Origin: Megaleporinus macrocephalus
Taxonomy: Eukaryota; Chordata; Actinopteri; Characiformes; Anostomidae
Length of the DNA: 64,000 nt
Assembly: GCA_021613375.1 (NCBI GenBank)
Contig: CM038711.1
Location: forward strand, 16,547,076-16,611,075
Direction of reading: 5' to 3'
In this document: positions 25,008 through 35,325 of the stretch, in pieces
Layout of the letters: each line of letters starts with the position of its first letter
Position numbering within the stretch: position 1 is the stretch's first letter
The notes under the pieces: generated by a model
What the model was told of the DNA's origin: nothing
What the model saw: only the letters and a program-made list of their open reading frames with translations
Database searches by the model: none
Made by a program: the position numbers and the translations under genes

Positions 25008-25661
25008 GTTAGAAAAATAAAACGAAATAGATCAAATATTAGAGTGGGGGGAGTATAGAATGAGGAATTAGTTTAAGGGCTCAATTCAGATTCAATTAAA
25101 TAATGCTAAATGGGCGAAAAGATTCAAATATCAAACAAAACAAAAGCACACATATAAAATACTCAGCTCAGACTTTGCCACGAAAAAAATAACTTGTGTT
25201 CAACAACAATAACGCAACTGGATGACAGTAACAAGTTCAACGGGTCCCAAAAGTTCAGCAGTTGTTTTTTCTTTCTTTCTTTCCTTCTTTAGTAGTCAGT
25301 GTTCTGTTTCTTAGTCTTCGTTTCCTTTCTTTTGCGTGTAAAGTTGTCCCACTGTGTCAGTTGCATGTGTTTTTATCTTCACTACCCGGGTAGACTAGTG
25401 TTTTATGTGCGTGTGTGTGTCCAAGGCTTGCTCCTCTTATCTGTGGTCTGTCTCCCTCTCTCTCTCTCAGCGCTGCGGCTTGTGTGCTTGCTCACGCTGC
25501 TGACGTCACTCGCACAGTATTCTGGGACATGTAGTCTCGGGGTGGTTCGCCATCTTGGACTCCGAGTTGGCGCGTTTTTCCCAGCAATAAAAAAAACAAC
25601 CAGGGTTTCTCTTCACAACAGAGCAGCGCAGACAAGAGTTTATCCACCTCACAACTCATAT
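24466..25661. other. intergenic sequence with GT microsatellite, nothing coding recognised
   Basis: Contains the (GT)n tract at 24969-25005 and a pyrimidine-rich stretch at about 25265-25295. A 127-codon open frame at 25299-25682 has no recognisable domain, lies in low-complexity Cys/Leu/Val-rich sequence and runs into the Gypsy LTR, so it is not called a gene. Confidence 0.45.
24969..25005. repeat. (GT)n microsatellite
   Basis: An uninterrupted GT run of about 18 units. Confidence 0.97.
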
Positions 25662-25912
25662 ACACTGAAAAACACTAAATAAAGGGTATTTTATGTCCCT
25701 TTTGGAAGGTGTAACAGCATTTTAAACTTTTAATCTGCTCTTGAAAATGGCGACTCGGCATGAGCTCAGAACGCGCACTCACTCTGGAAGAGTGCAAGGT
25801 AGGGAGTGAAGAGGGGGAGGTGGGGAGAGGGAGAGTGAAATGTGGGAGAATTCAATGCACAGGCATCTACAGAATGGCTCAGCTATAGGATGCTTATTTC
25901 TACAGGGTTACA
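25662..25912 (-). repeat. Gypsy element LTR (3' LTR in element orientation)
   Basis: Matches 30079-30332 along its length, including AACAGCATTTTAAACTTTTAATC, GACTCGGCATGAGCTCAGAAC and GCTCAGCTATAGGATGCTTATTTC, with a few substitutions and short indels between the copies. The two differ enough to indicate an insertion that is not recent. Confidence 0.93.
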
Positions 25913-26210
25913 TCCTCCCTGCCTGCTACTTCAACTTTCATTACCAGCTGTGAGCTGAACTAACTCAAGGTTGTCTGAGATTAATACTTGAGTAAAGGCC
26001 TTGTCAAGTCCACTAAATAAAGATTGCACTACTAAGATCAGAGGATTTCCCAGTGATTGATAAGTAAGTCTTTCTGGAACTGATCTTGGTCTTGTAGACC
26101 TTCTTAACTCTTGTAAACCTTCTTGCCTCTTCCATAGACTTTGACTGAACAGTCACTGGTTCAGTTTCAAAAAGCGTAACTAATGGACACTCAGGTTGTA
26201 CTATAGATGC

Positions 26211-26693
26211 TTAATCAGTGTCATTTACATCAAGTTTCATATCTAAAGAAACAGACTTGATGCGTTCAGGATTTTCAGGCACAGAAGATAATGGTGGTTC
26301 TTTACATAAGTCAAGGGTGTTTTTTTCATCTTGTCTGGTCTCCTGAACTGAACACACTTGGGGCTCTGTATCAGGAAGAGTCTTTTTAAGGATTTCGCTA
26401 TTGTGTGGAACTTCACTTGACACATTGCAAGTTTCTAAAGTTTTTGAACAGAAAATGTCAGCATCAGGGTTTAGACTTTGGACTTGTTTTTCTTCTGTGA
26501 CCGGATAGATCTTAGTTTCAATTACAAGATCATCTTTGAGAAAGAATCCTTGAGCAAAATAGTCTTTTTCATCTGTATTGTCTTCTACAGACTCAGGCGT
26601 TTGATCGTCTACCAAAGTTTCTGAGACATCAGCATCTGTTTGAGTAGTGGGTAGCTCAACCTCAACTTCAGTGTCTTTGTTGGTCTCTGACAT
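26211..26693 (-). CDS. acidic hydrophilic ORF downstream of integrase in the Gypsy element
   Basis: An intact 160-codon frame, rich in Glu, Asp, Thr and Val, with no membrane segment and no motif I recognise. It begins at the place where the pol frame ends (the pol tail reads DFPVYVVTPKTSGGPEKTLHR just before it). It may be the C-terminal tail of Pol reached by a frameshift, or a separate small third ORF of the element. It is the longest clean frame in an otherwise broken element. Confidence 0.45.
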   Translation of the reverse strand: MSETNKDTEVEVELPTTQTDADVSETLVDDQTPESVEDNTDEKDYFAQGFFLKDDLVIETKIYPVTEEKQVQSLNPDADIFCSKTLETCNVSSEVPHNSEILKKTLPDTEPQVCSVQETRQDEKNTLDLCKEPPLSSVPENPERIKSVSLDMKLDVNDTD

Positions 26694-26749
26694 TTAAGGG
26701 AGGAATCCACAAGATAGTAACAAGTCTGTGCAGTGTTTTTTCTGGTCCT

Positions 26750-27890
26750 CCGGACGTTTTTGGAGTGACAACATACACAGGAAAATCACCAATCTGCTTC
26801 ACAACCTTGTAGACTTCTTGACTCAATCTGTCACTTAATTTATGCTTTCCTCTTAGTCCAACATTTCAGACAAGAACAGGCTCAAGGACAGATTCACGAA
26901 CTTTCTTGTTGTAGTATGCTTGGTTCCTGTAAACATTTCTCTCGCTATACTCAACTGCGGGTTTGTAGCTTTCCTTCTTTCTCCTAGGTTCTTAACATAC
27001 TCTGAGTGAACCATAATAGTCTGTTCTCTGGGAAGCCCAAAAGCTAGATCAATTGGTAGATTAGGCTCTCTACAAAACATGGGGAAAATCCAGTGGTGTC
27101 GTTCTTTGTGCAATTATAAGCATGAACGGTTGCACAAAATCACGCCACTTCCTTTTATCCACTTCCTGGAGGGTTCCTAGCATACTAAGAAGAGTCTTAT
27201 TCATCCTTTCTACTGGATTTCCTCTTGGATGGTAAGGGGTGGTACGAGTCTTTTTAATTCCAAGGAGTTGACATAGCTCTTTTATCAAGGCAGACTCAAA
27301 ATCGCAACCTTGGTCGCTATGGAGCCGTTCAGGGAATCCATAGTGAATAAAGAAACTGTCTTGGCCACGGTTTTCGCTTTTTGGTCTGAAGTGGGAACAG
27401 CGACTGCATACTTTGTAAAATGGTCGGAAATAACCAGAATATCTTTCCTTCCTCTGCGATCTGGCTCCAATGAGAGGTAATCAATACAGACTAACTCCAT
27501 AGGTCTGCTAGTTCTAATGTTGATGAGCGGAGCGCTTCTTTCTGCAGCAGCTTTCCGACGAACACAGCGTTCACAGGTTCTGACTTTATTCTCTACCTCC
27601 ATTTTCATGTGTGGCCAGTAGAACCTGGTACGGACAAGATCAAGCGTTCGGTCGACTCCCATGTGTCCCATGGAATCATGGAGAAGAGCTATCTGGTGAA
27701 ATGTTTTTGGAAGAACAAGCTGAAAAGATGGAAAAGACCATACGCCTTCGAGGACAGGCTGGTCTCTCAGTCTCAGCAACAACTGCACTTCTCTGTCTTC
27801 TCACTGTTTGGCTCTGTAAGACACTCTTTTCCCAGAAGTTATGAGGGAAATAACACGATTAATGGCTGGATCATTTCGTTGCTCTGAAAT
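26750..27890 (-). pseudogene. Gypsy integrase, broken
   Basis: The zinc-binding HHCC domain is seen as HDSMGHMGVDRTLDLVRTR...CERCVRRKAA (about 27720-27545), followed by the catalytic core with ICIDYLSLEPD-type first aspartate (MELVCIDYLSLEPD, about 27500-27460) and TPYHPRGNPVERMNKTLLSMLG (about 27245-27170). A C-terminal GPEKTLHR-type tail lies near 26760. A frameshift near 27290 separates the second half. Integrases insert the cDNA copy into the host genome; this one cannot be made whole. Confidence 0.88.
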
Positions 27891-27976
27891 CCAGTCTTGT
27901 TGGGACATTGAGGGTAATGTGCTAGACCCAGGGATTAGTTCAATGCAGGTATACTCAGTCAGAATGGCATCCACAT

Positions 27977-28470
27977 TCATAGTAAGGCATACAATGATGG
28001 CTGGAGTATTATCCACACACTTGGACTAGCACAAATGCCTCTGACAGACAGCTTTAACAGCTTCGTGGGGGGAATTGATCTGATTGATCTTCCTCTATAA
28101 CCCAAGAACTGGAACTGCTTAACTCTATCATCTTCTGCTTGGAAACTTGAGTCGGACTCTAGCTGATCATGAGGGCGATGAGAAAGTCCGTCAGCATCTT
28201 GATTTCTTTTCCCAGCTCTGTATCTTATGCTGAAATTAAAGGTTGACAATGCAGCTAGCCACCTGTGTCCAGCAGCATTCAATTTAGCTGATGTTAGAAC
28301 ATATATTAAAGGGTTTTTGTCTGTCATGATGGTGATGGATAGGCCTAGCTCTCTGCTTGAATGGTGTGGGGTCTGACAGGGGTCTTCCAAGGTAAACAAG
28401 ATCTTGCTCTGACCATCAACAAGAGTTAATAAACTACACAAAGCTGAAGTTGTGGAATGCTCAGGAGACT
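27977..28470 (-). pseudogene. Gypsy RNase H domain fragment
   Basis: The signature MTDKNPLIYVLTSAKLNAAGHRWLAALSTFNF and IRYRAGKRNQDADGLSHRP (about 28330-28170) is the RNase H to connection region of Ty3/Gypsy Pol. It directly follows protease-like sequence, which shows that reverse transcriptase has been deleted. Confidence 0.85.
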
Positions 28471-28581
28471 TAGGCTCTGAAACTCTTGGGGACTGGGGGT
28501 GGGAAACAGCTTTTGGTACAAACAGCTCAGCTATGATGTGCTTGGCAGGAATGGTGATAGTATGGTCAGTTTCATTCTTGA

Positions 28582-28921
28582 TCAGAACTTGGAATTTGTG
28601 GAAGGACTGGTCATGAGGTAACTACAAGAAACAAGACCACCGGGCAAACTCAGGAGAACTGGTGGCTCAACTATTAGCGGAGATCCTGGTGTATGTAGCA
28701 CATTTCTCACATAGCCTGACAAGGCAACTTTCTGGCCTGCGGAGATGACAACATTGCTCTTGCTCTGCAATCTCACTTTGCCCACTCTGCCACCCTCTTG
28801 ATTCGCTTGGTGTCGATGACACAGTTTCTTGAAAGGAGCAGAATAAGCATGAGTCACTGGATGTGGTGTCAGAACAACTGAGAGAGGAACGTATGTCCAA
28901 AGTGTTTGTGCCTATAAGCAC
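28582..28921 (-). pseudogene. Gypsy protease-region fragment
   Basis: The minus-strand frames contain GTNTLDIRSSLS-like and VALSGYVRNVLHTPGSPLIVEPP segments and then LPGGLVSCSYL, a layout typical of the region between Gag and reverse transcriptase in fish Gypsy elements. Frames overlap and are broken; the catalytic triplet is not clearly preserved. Confidence 0.6.
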
Positions 28922-29331
28922 AGGAATAGTGACGTTGGACCTACAGTCTGGTACGACTAAAGCCAGTGTGTTTACTTCAGCTGGCTGTCCAGTAATGCTG
29001 CTGTCAAAGTGAATGCTGATGGAAGTATAGCCAAGGTAGGGAACAACATGGCCCCCCCACCTTCTACTTCGAGGAGGTCATATAAGGGAAATATGGGATG
29101 TGAAGATAAGTACTGCTCATGAAAAGACTTTGATAGTGTGGTAACTTGGGAACCGGAATCCAGAACAGACTGACATTGATTGCCTGACTGTGGCCATGCA
29201 TTTAGGACCTACTAGTCCATCAATGAGTTTGCTGCAGGGTTGACTCTCAGGACAGCTCTTGCAATTGACTCTCTCTTTTCTTCGAGCTTGGCTGGGACAA
29301 GTATCAATAAAACGGGTCTCAGTCTGTCCCT

Positions 29332-30082
29332 CTACTGGGACCCTGGCCTGTTTAACGACTGCCCATGTCTAAGCTTCCACTCATCTTGCTTGGCTTGTAG
29401 CTCTTTGTACTTTTCGTCAACCAGTGACTTATTCAAGGTCTCAACACACTGCCGTGCAATGTGGCCATCTTGTCCACATCTGAAACAAAACCAGGCTTTT
29501 GGCTGAGGTAGACATAGCCTGACGGACAGGTGGAACAACTCTGCGTCTGGGAGGTGCTTGGTATGACAAAGAGTTAACCTGAACACCAGAGGAACTTTCT
29601 TGGTTTGTGTGTTTCAGGGAATCTTGGTGCTTTTCTTTCTTTGACTTTTGTTCGCTGAGCTGTAGCTTTACTTCCGCAAGTTCTTTCCTTAGCTGTTCTG
29701 TCTCACACACATATTTTTCAGCATGTGGATCCAGCTGTGGGGACATTTGCAATGCAGAGTGAAAATTTAAGGACGGCTTTTTCTTTGAGTTGCTGAAATG
29801 CCATTGCATTCTTTCAAGTTTTGAAGATCACCTGTCTTCTTCAGTTCAGATCAAAAGAAGAAACTGTGCAAAATCTTGGGGATTACAAAGCTTTGGGAAA
29901 ACTTTGGGGGAGTAGGACCAACACCTACAAGTGCTTTGTGATACATTAAGATTACTTGCACTAGTATCAGAAAAACTGTCAGAATCACTACTTCTACACT
30001 CATCTTCTGCAGCATGCCTTGCCTGAACTGCAGGTTGGAGCTTTGGTAGGTTGTTTATGTTATCAAGAACCCACTGGAACAC
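29332..30082 (-). pseudogene. Gypsy Gag with CCHC zinc knuckle
   Basis: Starts MFQWVLDNINNLPKLQP near 30082 next to the LTR, continues through a Ser/Asp-rich and a Lys/Glu coiled stretch, and ends in a zinc knuckle CFRCGQDGHIARQC near 29485-29440 (C-x2-C-x4-H-x4-C). Two or more frame breaks separate these parts. Confidence 0.8.
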
Positions 30083-30332
30083 TGAAACACTGAAATAAGG
30101 GTATTTTATGTCCTTTTTTAAAGGTTTAACAGCATTTTAAACTTTTAATCTGCTCTTGAAAATGCCGACTCGGCATGAGCTCAGAACACACACTCACTCT
30201 GGAAGAGTGCAAGGTGAAGAAGTGAAGTGAAGAAGGGGAGGTGGGGAGAGGGAGAGGGAAATGTGGGAGGAGTCAATGCACAGGCTCTACAGAATGGCTC
30301 AGCTATAGGATGCTTATTTCTACAGGGTTACA
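30079..30332 (-). repeat. Gypsy element LTR (5' LTR in element orientation)
   Basis: Direct-repeat partner of 25662-25912. Gag-like coding sequence begins almost immediately inside it, so the primer-binding and leader region appears short or deleted. Confidence 0.93.
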
Positions 30333-31336
30333 ATATTAACAAATAGTAACCGAGAATGCCCATGTCGCTTAATTGATTTGTTAGTGCTATAAACAATGCT
30401 GAATAGTGCTAGCATTTCTTTTGCAAAGATGCCATTCATTATAACCAGACAATTTACACTTCTCAGAACACATTCCCATAAATGCTTACTATTTTAGAAT
30501 TGCATTTGCACATTATGTTACTGCGTAGTCTGTGCTAAATTCTGTTCTGGCAGTGATCACAGTTACACAGCACAGTTTGAGAGAATACTTTAACTTCACT
30601 TTTTTAGCCAAATGACAAAGCAATTGTTAAACAATAATTAGTGGAAAAAGAATTAAGATAAGATAATCCTTTATTAGGGAAATCTACCTTGTTACAGCAG
30701 CAAAGGGATGGCAGGCACTTAGTACCAAAAATAACTCAAGAACTCTTGAACTGTTGTATTTCCAAATAATTGCACGTTGCTTTTTAATTGTACAGGGGGA
30801 ATGGAAAAATATTGCACAGTGTGTAGTGTTTGAGAGTATGTGTATATAGTCTGCTGTGTATATGTGGTCTGCTGGGAGCAGTGCTGGTTGTAGAGTCTAA
30901 CAGCAGTAGGAACAAAAGACCTGCAATACTTCACTTGGGGTGAAGCAGCCTGTCTGTAAAGGAGCTGCCCAGTGCTGCTAGAGTGTTATGCATGGGATGG
31001 GAGTCATTCTCCAGCATGGATGCCACCTTGGCTAACATCCTCCTGTCTCTTACCACCTGCACTGGATCTAAGGGGCTTCCCAGGACAGAGCCGGCCCTCT
31101 TTATGAGTTTGTCCAGTCTCTTCTTGTCTGCCGTCAAGATGCTGCTGCCCCAACAGACCACTCCGTAAAAGATGGCAGATGCCACCACGGTGTGAAAGAA
31201 GGTCCTCAGGAGTTTTCCCTGCCCTCCAAATGACCATAGTCTCCTCAGTAGGTAGAGTCTTCTCTGGCCTTTTTTGTGAAGTGCAGTGGTGTTAACTGAC
31301 CAGTCCAGCTTGTTGTTTGGGTGAACACCCAGAAAC

Positions 31337-32583
31337 TTATAAGATAAATCCCCCTCCATCAGTTAACATTGCATTGAGAGAGTGGACCTCTCTCAATGAG
31401 ATGTTAACTGATGGAGGGGGATGTCTGCATCTGCGGAAATCCACCACCAGTTCTTTGGTCTTCCCCGCATTTATCTGGAGGTGGCTCTGCAGATACCAGT
31501 CCACAAAGTCCTGAACCAGTTCTCTGTACTTGCTGTCCTCCTCATTAGTTATGAGGCCGACGATCGCTGAGTCATCAGAGAACTTCTGGAAGTGAAAGTT
31601 CTGTGAGCTGTACATGAAGTCAGCAGTGTACAGGGTAAAGAGGAACAGCGCCAGAACCGTTCCCTGAGGCGCCCCTGTGCTGCTGACCACCTTATCAGAC
31701 ACACAGTCCCTTGCCCTCACATACTGTGATTGGTTGGTGAGGTAGTCCAGAATCCAGTTAGACAGGTGACTGTCCCCTCCACTATGTTCCAGCTTCTCCT
31801 TCAGGAGACCTGGCTGTATGGTGTTAAAAGCACTGGAGAAATCAAAGAAGGTGATTCTCACAGTGCCCCCGGGCTTCTCCAGGTGAGAAAGAGCTCTGTG
31901 TAGAAGATAGATGACAGCATCTTCCACCCCGAAACCAGGCTGGTAGGCAAACTGAAGAGGGTCCATGTATGGACTCACCAGAGGACGGAGGTGGTTAAGG
32001 GCCAGCCTCTCCAGTGACATCATTAGATGGGAAGTCAGTGCCACCGGCCTATAGCTGTTGAGGTCCTTTGGGTGCTGCGTTTTCGGCACATGTACCACAC
32101 AAGATGTTTTCCACAACTGAGGTACTTTTCCCAGCTTCAGGCTCATGTTGAACATGTGTTCAGCTACCCCTGTGTACATGTGTACAGTTGATCTGCGCAG
32201 GACTTGAGGGGCCTGGCACTGATACCATCTGGACCTGCAGCTTTCTTAGTCTTGATTTTCCTCAGCTCATTCCTTACCTGGGCCGTTGTGAAGGACAGAT
32301 TGGAGCAGGGGGGATGGGTGCTGGAATGTGTGAAAGGTTGGTTAGGGCTCCCAGCAGATAAGCCAGTGGGGGTTGGCTGTGAGCTAAAAGTTGTTGAGAA
32401 GGGGCTAAGGGTGAGAGAGGGGGAAGGGCAGCATGCTGGTAGTGTCAGCATGGGTGTCTGTGTAGGGAGATTATCAAATTTATTGAAAAATAGACTGAGC
32501 TCATTCATGAGTAGTCCAAAGGCCTTAAAACCATCTCTGGCCACAAGAGATACGAACGCGTCCGGAGTTGGCGTGGTTAGCAA
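31337..32583 (-). pseudogene. LINE reverse transcriptase
   Basis: The 280-codon frame (32179-31337) has NSYRPVALTSHLMMSLERL, FDFSSAFNTIQPGLL, GAPQGTVLALFLFTLYTADF and the catalytic block FSDDSAIVG in order, the standard fingers and palm of non-LTR reverse transcriptases; the frame at 32583-32164 supplies the linker before it (KKAAGPDGISARPLKSC). FADD is FSDD here, which keeps both aspartates. The frame is then ruined by a palindromic insertion at 31350-31420. Confidence 0.92.
31350..31420. repeat. near-perfect 33-bp palindrome inside the LINE
   Basis: The left arm 31350-31382 (CCCCCTCCATCAGTTAACAT...) and right arm 31388-31420 (...ATGTTAACTGATGGAGGGGG) are complementary except at two positions, with a TGGAC loop. 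It lies exactly where the reverse transcriptase reading frame should continue from the NISLRE segment to FLGVH, and it duplicates that coding segment in inverted form. Confidence 0.95.
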
Positions 32584-32954
32584 TGTCTCCTTTGATGCCG
32601 CATTAGCGCTGTCAGCACGTCCATCTTATTGGGAAAAGATCTCACATCCCCCACAAGAACGGGCTTGTAATGTCTACTCCGAGCGAGACGTTGAGCTACA
32701 GCCCGGCACCCCCGTCGCCTCTTTCTCAGCTTACGCGGGATACCGTGGCTCTCACACAGCAGCGCAGGGGTGTTGCTAAGCACTAACAGCTGATCCCTGG
32801 TGTAAACAAGAGGCGTGCGGCTCCGCATGGGATCTTCGGACACGGTCGTAAACAGAGAAAAAAGTAGTGCAAACACTACCAGCACCACAAGTTTGGTGTC
32901 CATTTTTGATAACAGACAAAAGCAACACATCGATATCTCCCAAACAGAGTGCAA

Positions 32955-33579
32955 AACTTGTAGTAACTTACTTTGACAGACTTATTGTAGCAAAATGTGG
33001 TTACTAACCCCATGTTGTCTGAAGGAGTTAAATACTTATGCAAGCAATATTCTTATGACAAAGAAATTTTGACTTTAAGGGCGTATTGGTTTGCAACAAA
33101 AATACTATCTGAAACACTTATAATAGGTGTCATTTGTAATTCATGGTAATGGTATACTGAATAATTTTGCAAGACACTATATTTAAAAAGTAACCATTTA
33201 CTGCCTCTACTTTGTTTTCTGTGTGTTGGGTAATTGTGCACACATGCTGTCCAAATGAACTGATTCTGCAGTGGAACATGTACCTCTAAACCTTGTGAAA
33301 AAAGTGTGTTTACCATTGGGAAAAAAAGATACTTGCTGAAATTGTTATTTACTTAAGTTATGTTATTTTGGAACTACTAATTTGTACTATACTATACTAT
33401 ACTATACTATATTTGTACTAACCCTAACCCATATACACTTTAGCCTACAAATGTTTGGCTGACTTTCATAACATTATCTTGCAGCATATCAGCACATGTT
33501 CAGACAAAATTTTTAGTGCGTTGTAACATTTTTACTGCTGCAATTACAGTTAAAATAAAATTAAACTGTAAATACTTTT
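32955..33579. other. AT-rich spacer with ACTAT pentamer repeat
   Basis: Apart from (ACTAT)n at about 33386-33410, nothing coding or repetitive is recognised. Confidence 0.5.
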
Positions 33580-33780
33580 TGGCCAGAGGAGGATGGGTCT
33601 CCCCTTGTGAGTCTTGGTTCCTCCCAAGGTTTCTTCCTCCAGACTGAGGGAGTTTTTCCTTGCCACTGTTGCCTCTGGCTTACTCACAGGGGGATATATA
33701 TTGTAACAGTCTGTTTTCAAAACTTCTGTAAAGCTGCTTTGTGACAACATTGTGTTAAAGTGCTATACAACTTGAATGTC
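33580..33780 (+). mobile_element. dispersed repeat tail (GAGGATGGG...TTCCTTGCCACTGT...CTATACAA type)
   Basis: GAGGAGGATGGGTCTCCCC, TTCCTCCCAAGGTTTCTTCCTCC, GGGAGTTTTTCCTTGCCACTGTTGCCTCTGGC and GTAAAGCTGCTTTGTGACAAC...GTGCTATACAA follow a very common otophysan repeat, probably a LINE 3' part. A second partial copy is at 38281-38402. Confidence 0.6.
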
Positions 33781-33959
33781 ATGTTCCTTTTATGTATATA
33801 AAGACTTTTTATGTTCTTCATCTGGGCTGACACACAATTGTTTTAATCTGTTCAGTCTGTTTCCAAAAGAATAAGAAACTCACTCTCTGTTGTAATTTAA
33901 AGTCAAAGTTATTTATATTGATAAAGTAGTCTTGGCAGTTTTTCTGAGGCCTTCAAATT

Positions 33960-35201
33960 ATTTATATTGATATCGGAATTATATCGCATCATCCCAGCCG
34001 CTCTTTAATCTGCTCAATTCTGGCAAGATGTTCTTTGCAGGCAAGATTACAGATGCCAAAATTCAGAGGTTCGTAAACTGAACTCACAATGGCTATTTCT
34101 AGTAAGAGGTTTAATTTAGATGACAATTCTGAACTTGAAACAATCGGACTGGACGCACCATTGCACTGCCAATGCTCTTTCGATAGGAAATGGATTATGA
34201 TCCAAATCAAGATCTTTAATATCATTTGCCTTTTTTTCAAGTCATATGTGAACTGTTGACTCCGCAGTTTTTCTAGTCTGGCCACAGATTAACAATTTGA
34301 CAATACATGTGGTACACCAGTTTTGGTCCTGTGGCAGCTATCCTCTCTAAGTGGTCCGTTAACAGTCCATCCCAGCATTGTTTTCACAGCATAAAGGCCA
34401 TTCTGTACACTGTGGATTACCTCCTCTGGTTCCAATGCCCTAGGTACATTTGCACCAATAGGCAGTCCTATTTCTCCACTTATGCTTGGAATATGGACAT
34501 CATTCAGATGAGGTCACCTGTCTACTTCTTCTTGACTTGAAATGTTAGCTTTGCTCACTGGAATCGCCTTTTTGGAAAACACTTCAGTTAACTACTCACT
34601 TCTAGGTCTGAAACGGCATTACAGTAAATAGTCTTTTGTTTTCTCATGGTGGTCAAAAAATATTAACCTTATGGCCACAAAGGTTCAACTCATTTATAAG
34701 CCATTCGGTGCAGAATAAGGCATTGCTACCGGGATCCAAGAAAGCATAAGAAGTGACTATTTAGTTGCCTTTCTTTGCCTGTACTTGTACTGGGACAATA
34801 GCAGAAACACTGTCTGTGTTTCCGGCCCTGTTGCTGGCGTATTTGTCTGTTATGTCTACAAAACTATAGATGAGTTTCTCATTGTCCTTTGGCTGGACTT
34901 CACAGTGTACAACTTTCCTTTTGTTCTTTATATGTAGCAATTTTTCCTGACACGCTTTGCTCATATGTCCTGGTTTAAGGCAACTAAAGCACCAGCCCTT
35001 GCTTCTGAGAAAGCCTAGTTTTTCTTTATGCAAAGATTTCTGCAGTTTCTTACACTGCTTCAATGGATGTTGACCTTGACATAAGGATCCTTTTTACTTG
35101 GATTTAAATCCATATCTGCACTTTGTTGATTGTTCAACTTAAGCACAGTAGTAGTGAAACTCTTTCTACTACCTATTCTATCTTCATGTTCAGAGGAGGT
35201 T
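33960..35201 (-). mobile_element. BEL/Pao retrotransposon, C-terminal Gag to Pol remnant
   Basis: On the minus strand from 35200: SEHEDRIGSRKSFTT, then CQGQHPLKQCKKLQ and a zinc-knuckle CFSCLKPGHMSKAC (about 34990-34945), then the protease start LLDPGSNALFC near 34730-34700, and degenerate Pol with SVYEPLNFG near 34080. This is BEL/Pao order. It continues the Gag whose N-terminal part lies at 44670-46105, so the two segments are one element split by an insertion. Confidence 0.82.
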
Positions 35202-35325
35202 TGAGGTGTGTTTTTTGTCGTATATGCTGTGTGAACATGTCTTTGTAAAAAACAAGGAAGAGGCCGCAGGAAGTGAGGCCACTAGCTCCTTTGTCTTTAC
35301 TATTTTCCCTATTAGGAAAAGTACA
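35202..35325 (+). repeat. 124-bp direct repeat, left copy (LTR or LTR fragment)
   Basis: Starts TGAGGTGTG and ends AGTACA. It matches 44549-44668 with a few substitutions and one small indel, and similarity stops at both ends of the block. TG...CA ends and a polypurine tract just before the right copy suggest retroviral or retrotransposon LTR sequence. 120 bases is short for an LTR, so one or both may be truncated. Confidence 0.7.

Larger units (their letters stand above)
25662..30332 (-). mobile_element. Ty3/Gypsy LTR retrotransposon, decayed, reverse transcriptase missing
   Basis: Two near-identical LTRs (25662-25912 and 30079-30332) in direct orientation flank a minus-strand interior. ATAT directly outside each LTR (25658-25661 and 30333-30336) is a plausible 4-bp target duplication. 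The minus-strand LTR begins TGTAACCCTG. Order on the minus strand: Gag (30082 to 29332), protease region (28921 to 28470), RNase H (28440 to 27980), integrase (27890 to 26750) and an acidic tail ORF (26693 to 26211). The sequence passes from the protease side straight to the RNase H domain, so the reverse transcriptase domain has been lost. Frame breaks throughout make it non-autonomous. Confidence 0.9.
30652..32954 (-). mobile_element. L2/Rex1-like LINE copy, internally deleted
   Basis: Minus-strand order: a start region ending VGDVRSFPNKMDVLTALMRHQRR (about 32640-32590), then directly the linker before reverse transcriptase, the reverse transcriptase (32179 to 31337), the C-terminal part with FLGVHPNNKLDW and FYGVVCWGSS (31350 to 30935), and SFVPTAVRLYNQH near 30910. 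The tail TAATAAAGGATTATCTTATCTTA at about 30652-30676 marks the 3' end. The endonuclease domain is missing at a junction near 32580. Confidence 0.9.

Noticed and set aside
25299..25682. 127-codon plus-strand frame upstream of the Gypsy LTR
   Set aside because: It ends inside the LTR and has no recognisable domain or splice context.
33421..33432. Interstitial telomeric repeat (CTAACCCTAACCC)
   Set aside because: Only about two units are present; too short to mean anything.
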